64,000 bases of DNA from Gammaproteobacteria bacterium (GTDB taxonomy: Bacteria > Pseudomonadota > Gammaproteobacteria > DSM-16500). Position numbers and translations under genes: made by a program. The stretch is from NCBI GenBank assembly GCA_014132595.1, contig BMAG01000018.1, positions 1 through 64,000 of the forward strand. The letters are read 5' to 3'. Under the pieces are notes generated by a model that was not told the origin of the DNA, did not search any database, and was given only the letters and a program-made list of their open reading frames with translations. This document shows positions 55,553-64,000 of this stretch, piece after piece; position 1 is the stretch's first letter; each line of letters begins with the position of its first letter.

Positions 55553-55900
55553 CTGGCTGGAAAATCGGGATTTATAGTTACAAATTTGTGTTAAGGCACT
55601 TAAAATTAATTATTTTTCCCTTATTATCTTCGCCTGCATTTTTTTAACGTTAGGATTAGTCTGGAATTGTAGATGGATTGATACCAAAAGATCTTGATCG
55701 TGACTCGTTAGAAGAAGCAATCACCGCAAGATAGATTTACTACAAGAAATAACTCAGTCACTGTCGTCATTGCGAGCGAAGCGAAGCAATCCAGCTTTCA
55801 AACAATGCTTAATAACGTAGTGCAGCTTTTTGAAGCTTGATTTTCGAACTGGATTGCTTCGCTTCGCTCGCAATGACGGCAGTGGCACGAACTGTTACTA
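55553..55900. other. Intergenic region with a family A palindrome
   Basis: About 348 bases between convergent genes. The right half is the family A repeat (55759-55884). The left half (55553-55758) shows no convincing gene, RNA or terminator. Confidence 0.55.
55759..55884. repeat. Palindromic repeat family A, complete copy
   Basis: The arms CGTCATTGCGAGCGAAGCG... (55765-55794) and their exact reverse complement (55849-55878) span 30 bases around a 54-base spacer. Beyond them CACTG (55759-55763) pairs with CAGTG (55880-55884). The core matches the copy at 2095-2207. Confidence 0.88.
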
Positions 55901-56515
55901 CTATAAAAGTTTATGCACACAAAAGTTGGCAACTTCTGCCAAAATTTTTGCAGCGGCACGATTCGCTGCAACGACACCCCCATAAGGCGTACTTTCGGGT
56001 GCTCTTTCAATAACGGTAAATTGTTTGGCTGCAATCACTCGATTATTTGAAGCGTTTGTCATTTGTGCTCGAATAACTATTATGACATCACTGGTATTCA
56101 TATAAAAACGCTGCTCAAATTGCATCAACTGTGTATTCAGCACATAATCAAAATGACCGATGGTCGTAGGCAATCCAACCGCATAAAAATAATGCGTATT
56201 TTGTAATGTTTGCATGAGTAGGAACTGCAACATTTCTGGAGGCGTATTTGCCCAGGCATGCTTAGCAAAATAAGCGACTTGATGAGGCCGCAGAGAATAA
56301 GCCATTTGTGTTGTATCATATATTGCACTTGCCTCAGGCTCCATCACCATCATCGTCATTCGATGTGCCGGTTTTTTTACTATAGGATGAGGCAGCGTAT
56401 TTAATACATAGCTATTTGTTTGCTCCACTTTTACTGGGGAAAACATGGTACATGCCGATAATAGAAATGGAATGATTAAAGTTAATAGGACGTTTTTCAT
56501 TAAAATACCACGCAT
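55901..56515 (-). CDS. ABC-type transport auxiliary lipoprotein (PqiC/DUF330 family)
   Basis: A 204-residue outer-membrane lipoprotein, lipobox LLSAC at about 17-21. SYVLNTLPHP, AYSLRPHQVAYFAKHAWANTP and the C-terminal ANRAAAKILAEVANFC are typical of the auxiliary lipoprotein of MCE transporters. GGGAG lies seven bases before the ATG at 56515, which overlaps the mce stop (TAATG). It closes the five-gene FadL-MCE operon and should link the MCE tunnel to the outer membrane. Confidence 0.88.
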   Translation of the reverse strand: MRGILMKNVLLTLIIPFLLSACTMFSPVKVEQTNSYVLNTLPHPIVKKPAHRMTMMVMEPEASAIYDTTQMAYSLRPHQVAYFAKHAWANTPPEMLQFLLMQTLQNTHYFYAVGLPTTIGHFDYVLNTQLMQFEQRFYMNTSDVIIVIRAQMTNASNNRVIAAKQFTVIERAPESTPYGGVVAANRAAAKILAEVANFCVHKLL

Positions 56516-57273
56516 TATTTTTCTCCCGGTCCGAGAGCATTAGGTTGGACGCCACGAATTAATACTGCTGGATTTTGTTTTATCTCATTTGAAACACTGA
56601 CCAGATTCCGTGTAATCACACTCAGATCCGCCATGGCTTGATTCGCGGCAGGCAACGTTTGCGCAGTAATGACTTGCATAGCACTTTGGCTTGTTTGCAT
56701 CAGTTTTGGCATTGATTGTGTTGTAGCTTGCATATTCTGTAATATTTGTTTAATTGAACGTAAATTCTGAGGATCTAAAAGCGATTGAACAGAAACGCTC
56801 ACCTGATGCAAACTTTCATTTAATTTTGTCAACGCCGTATCAAATCGCACCAGCAAAGAAGGCGATGTATTAATCACTGGATACTCCTGACCTGGTAATG
56901 CAGTTAAGGGTCTTGGATCAGCTCCCTTGTCAATTAAAGCCAAATAACCAATACCAGTGAGCCCTTTCATATTCAACGTGGCACGAGTTCCCAGCGTAAT
57001 AGGTGTATCGCTTTTCACACTTAACAATAAAATGACAACTTGCGGATCTTTATGGCTAATTTGAATACTTTTAATGGTTCCGACACTCACACCATTAAAT
57101 TCGACCGTTCCATCAACAGCCAGACCATTCACAGATTCTCTCATGAATACCTGATAATTGGTGTACTGATCGACGGAAAAACCCGCAGACAGCCAAATAA
57201 TCGTCATGACAATAGCAGCAACCAAGACGATCACAAAAGCACCCACGACTGTATAATTAATATTCGTTTCCAT
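56515..57273 (-). CDS. MlaD-family MCE substrate-binding protein
   Basis: A 252-residue protein anchored by one N-terminal helix (about 8-28), with an MCE domain (about 38-118): YQVFMRESVNGLAVDGTVEFNGVSVG and LNMKGLTGIGYLALID. The C-terminal half is a long helix-rich segment (SVQSLLDPQNLRSIKQILQ). Single-MCE proteins hexamerise into a ring that carries lipids across the periplasm. It begins directly after the ATPase gene with no gap. Confidence 0.92.
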   Translation of the reverse strand: METNINYTVVGAFVIVLVAAIVMTIIWLSAGFSVDQYTNYQVFMRESVNGLAVDGTVEFNGVSVGTIKSIQISHKDPQVVILLLSVKSDTPITLGTRATLNMKGLTGIGYLALIDKGADPRPLTALPGQEYPVINTSPSLLVRFDTALTKLNESLHQVSVSVQSLLDPQNLRSIKQILQNMQATTQSMPKLMQTSQSAMQVITAQTLPAANQAMADLSVITRNLVSVSNEIKQNPAVLIRGVQPNALGPGEK

Positions 57274-58044
57274 CTAGCTATACATCCTTTGTGTATTACG
57301 CCCGCGCGCTCCGCTAAAAAATGCCTGAATCTGTGGATGAGGATTTTTGACTAATTCAGACATTGCATCTACACATAATACTTTTTTCTCACCCAAAAAA
57401 GCCACTCGATTTGTCACATGCCACAAACTATCGACATCATGCGTGACCATGACAATCGTTAAGCCCATCGTCTTTTGCAAGTTTAAGATGAGTTCATCAA
57501 AAGCACCGGCACTTTCTGGATCCAAACCCGATGTCGGTTCATCTAAAAAAAGCAGCTCGGGATCAAGAATAATCGCCCGAGCAATGCCTGCCCTTTTTTG
57601 CATTCCTCCACTTAATTCCGAAGGATATTTAATAGCGGCATCCAAAGGTAATCCTGCTAATAAAATTTTTAGAATGGCTAATTCGTTAATCGTTTTTTTA
57701 TCAAGTTTTGTATGTTCGTGCAAAGGAAAAGCGGTATTTTCTTGTACGGTTAAGGAAGTAAATAAGGCATTTTGCTGAAATAAAACGCCCCAACGTTTTT
57801 GAACTTCTAACAAAGTTAAAGGTGAAGCTTTTGTGAGGTCTTTACCAAAGATGTTTATGGATCCAGAATGCGGTCTTTCTAACATTAACATTTCACGCAG
57901 AAGAGTGGTCTTTCCCGAACCACTACCGCCCACAATAGCCAAAATCTCACCCCGGTTCACCGTCAAATTTAAATTTTTGTGCACCCAGGCACCCCCGAGT
58001 TTCACACTGACATCTTTCACTTCGATAATAGGATGATCTGTCAT
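57274..58044 (-). CDS. MlaF-family ABC transporter ATP-binding protein
   Basis: A 256-residue ATPase powering the MCE lipid transporter. It has Walker A VGGSGSGKTTLLREM, signature LSGGMQKRAGIARAI (the M is typical of MlaF) and Walker B LLFLDEPTSGLDPESAG, with the switch His in VTHDVDS. It overlaps the permease stop by four bases. Confidence 0.95.
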   Translation of the reverse strand: MTDHPIIEVKDVSVKLGGAWVHKNLNLTVNRGEILAIVGGSGSGKTTLLREMLMLERPHSGSINIFGKDLTKASPLTLLEVQKRWGVLFQQNALFTSLTVQENTAFPLHEHTKLDKKTINELAILKILLAGLPLDAAIKYPSELSGGMQKRAGIARAIILDPELLFLDEPTSGLDPESAGAFDELILNLQKTMGLTIVMVTHDVDSLWHVTNRVAFLGEKKVLCVDAMSELVKNPHPQIQAFFSGARGRNTQRMYS

Positions 58045-59162
58045 AACTTTAATCGACTAAAAATGACGGAGAAAATGGCATCAGCCACGATAATAAAAAA
58101 GATAGCCAAAACAACACTTCGTGTCGTTTGTGTTCCTACGCTATCAGCACCTCCTTTCACTTTCATTCCTTGAAAGCAGCCAATGCTGCCAATCAGCAAA
58201 GCAAAGATGGGTGCTTTACCTAACCCAATTAACAAGGCACGCAAAGGGATTTCAAGTTGAAATCGATGCAAAAATTCATAGGCTGTCACACCCAGCATAT
58301 TTTGCGCCATTACCATGCCTCCTAAAACCCCAAATACATTCGCCCACATCGTTAACAGAGGCAGCGTGATAAAAAGACCCAGCAAACGAGGCAATAGCAA
58401 TAATTGGCCTGGCGTCACCCCCATCGTATTAAGCGCGTCAATTTCCTGATTTAATTTCATCGTGCCAAGCTGGGCCGTGAAGGCGGATCCAGTTCGTCCC
58501 GCCACCATAATCGCGGTAATCAAAGGACCAAATTCACGCAAAATGGATAATCCAAGCAAATCGACGATAAAGACATTCGCACCGTAATTACGTAATTGAT
58601 TTCCCATCTGATAGGAAATAACCACCCCAATCATAAAAGATAATAATGCAATAATAGGTAATGCTCGAAGACCTGTTTTATCAATCACCGAGGCGAGTTC
58701 ATTCCAGCGCCAATTTTTGGGATGAAAAATATTCCGCGAAAATTCAAATGCTAATTGACCCGTAAAGGCAAGAAAATCTCTCGCTTCAGATAATAGCTGA
58801 ATCGTAGCCTCTCCTAAACTTTCAAGAGCAGAGTCTCGTTTAATAACAGGCGGTTTAGCTATTTCTGAAACATGTTCTGAAACCATGGCAAGAAGTTCTT
58901 GCGATTGTTCTGAAAAGCGTTTTAAAGAAGTGGTCAGTTTTGAGGAGGATAATTTTTTTAGGTAATACGTGAGCAGCCAGGCACCTGCCGTATCCATCTT
59001 CGTGACTGCCTGCCCATCAATGGTCAATGTGCCCTGTTTAGGCCATGTAATTTTTTTTAAATCTTTTTTGATTTTTACAAGATTTGCGATATCCCACTCG
59101 CCACGGCATACGAGCTGTGACGAGTCAGGGTCTAAATAGGCAAGCGTTGTGTTTTCATGCAC
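58041..59162 (-). CDS. MlaE-family permease with N-terminal STAS domain
   Basis: A 373-residue protein. Residues 1-100 form a STAS-like domain (LTIDGQAVTKMDTAGAWLL), which in the E. coli Mla system is a separate protein, MlaB. Residues about 110-373 are the MlaE permease, with GLRALPIIALLSFMIGVV, REFGPLITAIMVAGRTGSAF and TQLGTMKLNQEIDAL features. The fusion is common in the YrbE/Ttg2B group with PqiC-type lipoproteins. It starts one base after the FadL gene stop. Confidence 0.92.
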   Translation of the reverse strand: MHENTTLAYLDPDSSQLVCRGEWDIANLVKIKKDLKKITWPKQGTLTIDGQAVTKMDTAGAWLLTYYLKKLSSSKLTTSLKRFSEQSQELLAMVSEHVSEIAKPPVIKRDSALESLGEATIQLLSEARDFLAFTGQLAFEFSRNIFHPKNWRWNELASVIDKTGLRALPIIALLSFMIGVVISYQMGNQLRNYGANVFIVDLLGLSILREFGPLITAIMVAGRTGSAFTAQLGTMKLNQEIDALNTMGVTPGQLLLLPRLLGLFITLPLLTMWANVFGVLGGMVMAQNMLGVTAYEFLHRFQLEIPLRALLIGLGKAPIFALLIGSIGCFQGMKVKGGADSVGTQTTRSVVLAIFFIIVADAIFSVIFSRLKL

Positions 59163-59163
59163 A

Positions 59164-60477
59164 TTAAATGTTCCAGACTAACTGAGCACCTGCTAAATTG
59201 ATGCTGGTATTCACGTGGCCACTGGTCGCAACAGCCGTAACAGGGTTTGTCAAACCAATGCTTTCTTGTCTTACAAACACATGGCCGTAGAGTAAATCCA
59301 GCATGAGCTGTTTATTAATTTGATAACGGGCACCGATTTGGAATCCTAATTTGTCACCATCCGGGAAATTCACATCACGATCCCTGTTATTCGTCGGTGT
59401 AGGTTCATATTTCATATTAGCACGCAGCATCCATTGGGTATTTAACTTATAGTGCAAACCGATACCCCAATCCAAGGTATTTCTCATGTTTTGAGGAGAA
59501 GAGGCTGCGATTAGAACAGGAACAGGAGGCACAGTCGACGTTATGGACTGATAATTATGTGCGTTGTAAGCATTAACAATGCCCCACTGATCATAAGCCA
59601 CTGTACCCATCAACGCGAAATCCGGTGTCATATCATGATAGACACTTAAAGACGTGGTCGGAGGAAGCGGAATGTTGACCTTAAATTGATTTGTTTCATA
59701 GGCATTATTCGGATAACCAAATAATGAACTACCACTCAGACCAAAACTGCTATAACCTTGCAAATGCATTACGATTCTTGAACGATAATTTAAACCAATT
59801 CGTGTCGCATCGCTTAAACGAAATAATATACCCGCATGCCAACCTTCATTCCAGTGATCAGCAGAATATCGAGATAATGAATCTCCCGTCGATCCCAGTA
59901 CTTGTGTACGAACAGCATTTTTGCTCTCTACCGAAAAATAATGAAAATCAGGTCCCAAGCCCACAGACCATTGATCATTAACTCTCAATGCCAAGCTGGG
60001 TGCAATATCAATGGTTTTTGTATAAATACGCATTAAGTTATATCGTAAAAATGCATTTCCATAATCTTCCATTAATCCCCAAGCAGGTACAACGCTGAGT
60101 CCCACGGCCCAACGCTCTTTAAATGGATAAACATAATGAAAGCCGGGGAGAAAGGCATTCGGATAAGAATTCGTTGTGCTTGTCACACTGCTGCCGCCAG
60201 CAATTAGAGGCGAGGGCGCAGTCACTGTTCCTGAAAATTTCGTATGTTGATAAATTTCAATACCGGAGAGAGCCAACTGTTGAGGCAAATAGACTAAACC
60301 GGCAGAGTTATACCAGTTCGTGCCTGCATCTTCGACCACCGCAGCATCGCCTGAATCCGCAAGGGTTGAAGCACTTTGAAATTCCATTTTATAACCCGCG
60401 GCTTTCGCTTGAAGCGACCAGGCCGTCATCAATCCCAACACACAAAAACTGAGTAGTTTTTTATTGGACTTTTTCAT
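59164..60477 (-). CDS. FadL/OmpP1-family outer membrane lipid channel
   Basis: A 437-residue outer membrane barrel with a signal peptide (cleavage after QAKA, about 26). YKMEFQSASTLADSGDAAVVEDAGTNWYNSAGLVYLP carries the N-terminal hatch region typical of FadL (quoted in part). The barrel ends AGAQLVWNI. FadL proteins pass long-chain fatty acids or hydrophobic compounds inward. It is first in the operon with the MCE ABC genes, suggesting that the hydrophobic substrate enters here and moves on through MlaD/E/F-like parts. Confidence 0.92.
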   Translation of the reverse strand: MKKSNKKLLSFCVLGLMTAWSLQAKAAGYKMEFQSASTLADSGDAAVVEDAGTNWYNSAGLVYLPQQLALSGIEIYQHTKFSGTVTAPSPLIAGGSSVTSTTNSYPNAFLPGFHYVYPFKERWAVGLSVVPAWGLMEDYGNAFLRYNLMRIYTKTIDIAPSLALRVNDQWSVGLGPDFHYFSVESKNAVRTQVLGSTGDSLSRYSADHWNEGWHAGILFRLSDATRIGLNYRSRIVMHLQGYSSFGLSGSSLFGYPNNAYETNQFKVNIPLPPTTSLSVYHDMTPDFALMGTVAYDQWGIVNAYNAHNYQSITSTVPPVPVLIAASSPQNMRNTLDWGIGLHYKLNTQWMLRANMKYEPTPTNNRDRDVNFPDGDKLGFQIGARYQINKQLMLDLLYGHVFVRQESIGLTNPVTAVATSGHVNTSINLAGAQLVWNI

Positions 60478-60479
60478 TT

Positions 60480-62471
60480 TTACTTTCTCTCCTTAAAAGT
60501 AACAAACGATTCTGAAATAGGAGCAGATGCGAGTTCTCTAGATCTTAACAATAACTGAGTGAACCCAGCAACGTCAACAGGCTTGCTAAAATAATACCCT
60601 TGAATGTAGTTACAGCCTTTTTTCCGGAGAAATTCTAATTGATCGACAGTCTCCACACCTTCTGCCAGCACATTAATACCTAACTCTTTTGCCATCGCAA
60701 TAATCGCTGAAACAATCGTGACACTATTGGTATTGGCAGGAATATCTCGAACAAAGGATTGATCAATCTTCAATTTATCAATCGAAAAACGCTTTAAATA
60801 GCTCAAACCAGAATAACCTGTCCCAAAATCATCCACTGACAAGCTTAATCCTCTTGCTTTAATTTCTTTTAATAGAGAGGTGATCGCTTCATCTAAAATC
60901 GCGGTTTCCGTGATTTCAAGTTCAAGAAACCGTGGACTAAAATCCGTCATTGTTAAAATACGATCGATGGTGCCAATAAAATTCTTTTGACGTAATTGTT
61001 TCTCTGCAAGGTTTACAGCAACCTTCAGTGTTGTAAAACCCATCTGATGCCAGATACGTGCTTGGGCACAAGCTTCTCTCAATACCCACTCGCCAATGGG
61101 CACGATCAACCCCGTTTCTTCTGCAAGCGGAATAAAATTGACGGGTGAGATATAGCCTTGTTGAGGGTGTTTCCAACGTAATAAAGCTTCCATCCCTGCA
61201 ATTTGATTGATTTTTAAATCGATTAAAGGCTGGTAATAGACTTCAAATTCGTTATTTTTAAGAGCGGCATGTAAATCTGTTTCTAGTTGTAATTGTTTTG
61301 GCACCTGAGCATTGATTTCAGCACTATAAAATTCTAGACAATTACCGCCAAATTGTTTTGCTTTTAACATAGCTGCATCAGCATTCGCTAATAATGCCTG
61401 AATATTTTCACCATCCTTAGGATAAAGGCTTACACCGATACTTGCCGTTAGCTTAACGCCTTTTTTCTCTAGGTAAAAAGGTTCATCCAGTACTGAAAAA
61501 AGAGCTCTGATCTTATTTTCTGCTTCATCTGCATGAAGCGGCGTGATGAGAATATTAAACGTATCTTTACGAGAAATGGTAATGACATAATGCGTATTTA
61601 CATCTGTTTCAATGGCTTGAGTTACGAAATTTTGCAATCTTTCGGCGACATGCTGAATGATGAAATTACCTGCGGAAAGCCCTAAACTGTCATTAATGAC
61701 TTCCATACGATTTAATGAAAAACAGGTAATTGCTAAAATGTCCTCTGTTTTTTTCACGGCATAAATAGCTGATTCAATATATTGCGGCAATAATCTTTGA
61801 TTGGGTAAATCTGTTAATAAATCGTGATTTGCCTGATAACTCACTAAGGCATTTTCAAGTTTTAATTTAAGTGAATCAATAAACCATTGTGTACTACGCT
61901 TGTTAATGCTGCATAAAAAACCTAAATACATGACAGCAAGTCCTGCCAGCATATTATAAAAAAATGACCATTTTAAAAGACTCCAGACGATGAAGGGCAC
62001 TATAATTAATGAAAGTGTAATCACGCATAATCTAAATTGGCCAATGGTACCCGTCGCATAACCCGGTGTAAGAAGAAAAAAAGCAATAAAAGCGATATAT
62101 TGTCTCAACACATTATCGGTAGGAATGAGAAAAATACAGACTCCCCAGAGGGATGCGCAAATTGACATATTGATGGAATAAGCCAATAACCAAGCATCCA
62201 GACTGATTTTATTTTTATATCGAGAATAGGCAAAAAACAATGCCGTTAATGAAAACAGTCCTAGATTATAAACAACATACCAAGCGACCAAAGGATAAAA
62301 AGGCGTATGTTTATAAAAATCAACAAAGAAGGCAATACCTAGCGGAATACCGACAATGGTTCCCGGCAAACAGCCTTGATAAAGATGCTCAATCAGCTCG
62401 GCTTTGACTTGCCGGCTGACTTGAGCTTTTTCTTCTGCTGAGATTTGTCGGTCGTTGACAACGATCTCCAT
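60480..62471 (-). CDS. Membrane GGDEF-EAL protein: degenerate cyclase domain, likely active c-di-GMP phosphodiesterase
   Basis: A 663-residue protein. Residues 35-190 contain about six membrane helices (a MASE-like sensor). A GGDEF domain spans about 215-380, but the catalytic GGDEF reads RKDTF (301-305), so cyclase activity is unlikely. An EAL domain spans about 395-650 with intact EALLRWKHP (428-436), DDFGTGYSGLSYLKRF and KIDQSFVRD. The degenerate domain may bind GTP to activate the EAL domain, as known for other proteins. It lies two bases after the FadL gene start on the same strand and could lead that operon. Confidence 0.92.
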   Translation of the reverse strand: MEIVVNDRQISAEEKAQVSRQVKAELIEHLYQGCLPGTIVGIPLGIAFFVDFYKHTPFYPLVAWYVVYNLGLFSLTALFFAYSRYKNKISLDAWLLAYSINMSICASLWGVCIFLIPTDNVLRQYIAFIAFFLLTPGYATGTIGQFRLCVITLSLIIVPFIVWSLLKWSFFYNMLAGLAVMYLGFLCSINKRSTQWFIDSLKLKLENALVSYQANHDLLTDLPNQRLLPQYIESAIYAVKKTEDILAITCFSLNRMEVINDSLGLSAGNFIIQHVAERLQNFVTQAIETDVNTHYVITISRKDTFNILITPLHADEAENKIRALFSVLDEPFYLEKKGVKLTASIGVSLYPKDGENIQALLANADAAMLKAKQFGGNCLEFYSAEINAQVPKQLQLETDLHAALKNNEFEVYYQPLIDLKINQIAGMEALLRWKHPQQGYISPVNFIPLAEETGLIVPIGEWVLREACAQARIWHQMGFTTLKVAVNLAEKQLRQKNFIGTIDRILTMTDFSPRFLELEITETAILDEAITSLLKEIKARGLSLSVDDFGTGYSGLSYLKRFSIDKLKIDQSFVRDIPANTNSVTIVSAIIAMAKELGINVLAEGVETVDQLEFLRKKGCNYIQGYYFSKPVDVAGFTQLLLRSRELASAPISESFVTFKERK

Positions 62472-62486
62472 ATAGATGGCACATCC

Positions 62487-64000
62487 TTATGAAACTTTTG
62501 CTGTCCCCGTGTAACAGGTTGGAAGCATATCCATTTCCACGCCTGGCTTAATGCCAATAATATAAGCAGAAGCCTTACCATTCAAGCCCTGAAAAGGCTT
62601 TTTATCCTCAAAAGTAAAAGTATTGTAGTCAATAGTATTACACAGCTCATACACTTTATAATGATGCAGGATTTTTTCACTAAGCTCATTTGTAAATTCC
62701 GTATAAGCAAATTCATAACCTTTACGCATACAAATGGTGGCACAAGCCATTCCAATGGCAGTCGACATACCCTTACCGCGATATTCAGGATTCACAATCG
62801 CAATCCAGATATGTGCAATCTTTCCAGGGATAAATTTTTTATCAGACAAAAATGGCGCGGAAAGCTGTGCTAGTAATGAATAAATAGGTTTAAGTTTTGG
62901 ATACTTTGAAAGGGTCGGTTCAAAGGGTTTTGCAAGATCTTCTGCAATCACACAGGCAATCACATGATTACGTGAATTAATCGCCACAACACTCATGCCT
63001 TCTTTGACTGCCTTATGAACGACATCTCTTGCAAAATCTTCATAATCTTCGTATTTAATGTTTAAATGCTTCGTAATAGGTTCACTATCGCAAAATGATT
63101 TAGTAAAAAGATCAATAGCTGATTTTTGATGATCGACTGTTAACGTGCATATCGTATAATCTGGCTTCGTTACTGTCATAACTTTCTCCCTGTCAAGTTG
63201 TAAATCATTAATAAACTGATCGATTAAAGGTTTTGTTACATTGGACAATACACAGATTGTTGCAGTTTCTCCTCGTAGCATTAATTGATATTTTTTCGCT
63301 AACTCCAACGATGGCCTGGAAAAAATAACATTAAAATTATAGGGATATTTAACGTTTTCAGAACCTAGCACATTGGCTAACTGTTCATACAAATACTTAG
63401 CGTTCTTAAAGTTTTCAGCAACCATGCTGGTTAATTTATCATTATTTCTATTCAGCTCCAAAATACAAAGCGCATTATAAAACATCAATACATTTAGGCC
63501 TGAGCGTGAGCCCGTCACTGTCGAGTCTATAATATTTCCTACATATTCCACACTTCTTTCTGCCTGCTCAAATGCTTTTTTAAAAAACTCTTTTCTCGCA
63601 AGAATAATTCCGCAAGGCTGTGATAATCCCAGATATTTATGCGCCGAAAAAGCTAAGGTATTAACCCCTAATTCTTCAAAATAATTTTTAACATTCCCAA
63701 AGGGTTTTAATATCGGTAAAACAAATCCGGTTAAAGCTCCATCCATATGAATAGTAAAATTTGGCTTAGGCTCAATGGTATCCAATATTTTTTTTACCCC
63801 TGGAATATCATCAATAGATCCTGTAATGGTCGTACCGATATTACAAACAACAATGACAGGACTATAAGGAAAGGCCGCCAAATTCAAAATAAGCTCTTTT
63901 TTAAAACTATCGAGATTGACAGATCCATCCGGATTTGCCTGCACTGTTCGTATATTTAGATGTAATATTTCTGCTATTTTTGGCACTGAATAATGCGTAT
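62487..64000 (-). CDS. PLP-dependent histidine-decarboxylase-like enzyme fused to a GNAT domain (5' end outside window)
   Basis: The frame is open to the right edge: codons for THYS precede the GTG at 63986, so the N-terminus is missing. Counting from that GTG, residues 1-265 match group II PLP decarboxylases closest to bacterial histidine decarboxylase: HYSVPKIAEIL, NIGTTITGSIDD, MDGALTGF and the PLP lysine in FSAHKYLG (K117). Residues about 275-480 are a GNAT domain with IAIVNPEYRGKGMSTAIG as the acetyl-CoA loop, resembling arylalkylamine N-acetyltransferases. The fusion would make an amine and then acetylate it; the substrates are inferred. It ends 15 bases before the GGDEF-EAL gene. Confidence 0.82.
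   Translation of the reverse strand, partial: THYSVPKIAEILHLNIRTVQANPDGSVNLDSFKKELILNLAAFPYSPVIVVCNIGTTITGSIDDIPGVKKILDTIEPKPNFTIHMDGALTGFVLPILKPFGNVKNYFEELGVNTLAFSAHKYLGLSQPCGIILARKEFFKKAFEQAERSVEYVGNIIDSTVTGSRSGLNVLMFYNALCILELNRNNDKLTSMVAENFKNAKYLYEQLANVLGSENVKYPYNFNVIFSRPSLELAKKYQLMLRGETATICVLSNVTKPLIDQFINDLQLDREKVMTVTKPDYTICTLTVDHQKSAIDLFTKSFCDSEPITKHLNIKYEDYEDFARDVVHKAVKEGMSVVAINSRNHVIACVIAEDLAKPFEPTLSKYPKLKPIYSLLAQLSAPFLSDKKFIPGKIAHIWIAIVNPEYRGKGMSTAIGMACATICMRKGYEFAYTEFTNELSEKILHHYKVYELCNTIDYNTFTFEDKKPFQGLNGKASAYIIGIKPGVEMDMLPTCYTGTAKVS

Noticed and set aside
55798-56034. A 78-codon open frame ending in the family A repeat
   Set aside because: It reads the repeat arm and the antisense of the PqiC-type gene; it has no start signal or domain.

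Overview
The window is a chromosomal segment of a gammaproteobacterium, most likely from the order Legionellales (Coxiellaceae/Aquicella-like). This is an inference from several things: low-GC, AT-rich codon use; an unusual housekeeping set (MidA, PTR1-type pteridine reductase, ferrooxidans-type GshA, DUF494 Smg, PqaA, class B3 metallo-beta-lactamase); and several large proteins that look made for a eukaryotic host. No database search was possible, so the taxon is a judgement.

Layout. 1-14.7 kb: end of an ABC permease gene, pteridine reductase, midA, folA, an orphan gene, then a minus-strand run metN-metI-metQ-sel1-rsmA-apaH, divergent trmB, an outer membrane protein, hemW, mdh, a toxin-antitoxin relic and a ZIP transporter. 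14.8-20.1 kb: an M50 protease, two unknown genes and groESL, preceded by a CIRCE operator overlapping a sigma32-type promoter. 20.4-28.4 kb: dsbD-gshA-gshB, then dprA-smg-topA. 28.5-31.8 kb: an ABC transmembrane protein without ATPase, two DNA alkylation repair enzymes, an EVE-domain protein and a cyclophilin. 31.9-38.9 kb: an exopolysaccharide locus of two divergent arms (YaiO-like porin, HEAT protein and PgaC-like synthase; nucleotide-sugar dehydrogenase, epimerase and glycosyltransferase). The porin gene carries a single-base frameshift. 39-50.4 kb: an accessory, host-interaction-like block with periplasmic SodC, a membrane protein of unknown function, PqaA, a kinase-like protein, a TALE/BAT-like repeat protein, a CPBP protease, a B3 beta-lactamase, a hemerythrin, a methyltransferase and a GNAT. 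50.4-55.6 kb: tRNA-Glu(CUC), pcnB and secreted or lipoprotein genes. 55.9-60.5 kb: a complete FadL-MCE ABC lipid transport operon. 60.5-64 kb: an EAL phosphodiesterase and the 3' part of a histidine-decarboxylase-like gene fused to an acetyltransferase.

Three families of short palindromic repeats are scattered between genes. One (A) is inserted inside another (B) at 2.06-2.25 kb, and a copy of A supplies the last codons of the ABC transmembrane gene at 28.5 kb.

Most striking finding: the 548-residue protein at 44845-46491 contains a run of about 33-residue helical repeats in the register of TAL-effector/BAT DNA-binding repeats, followed by an acidic segment and basic clusters. This is the layout of a nucleus-targeted transcription-activator-like effector.
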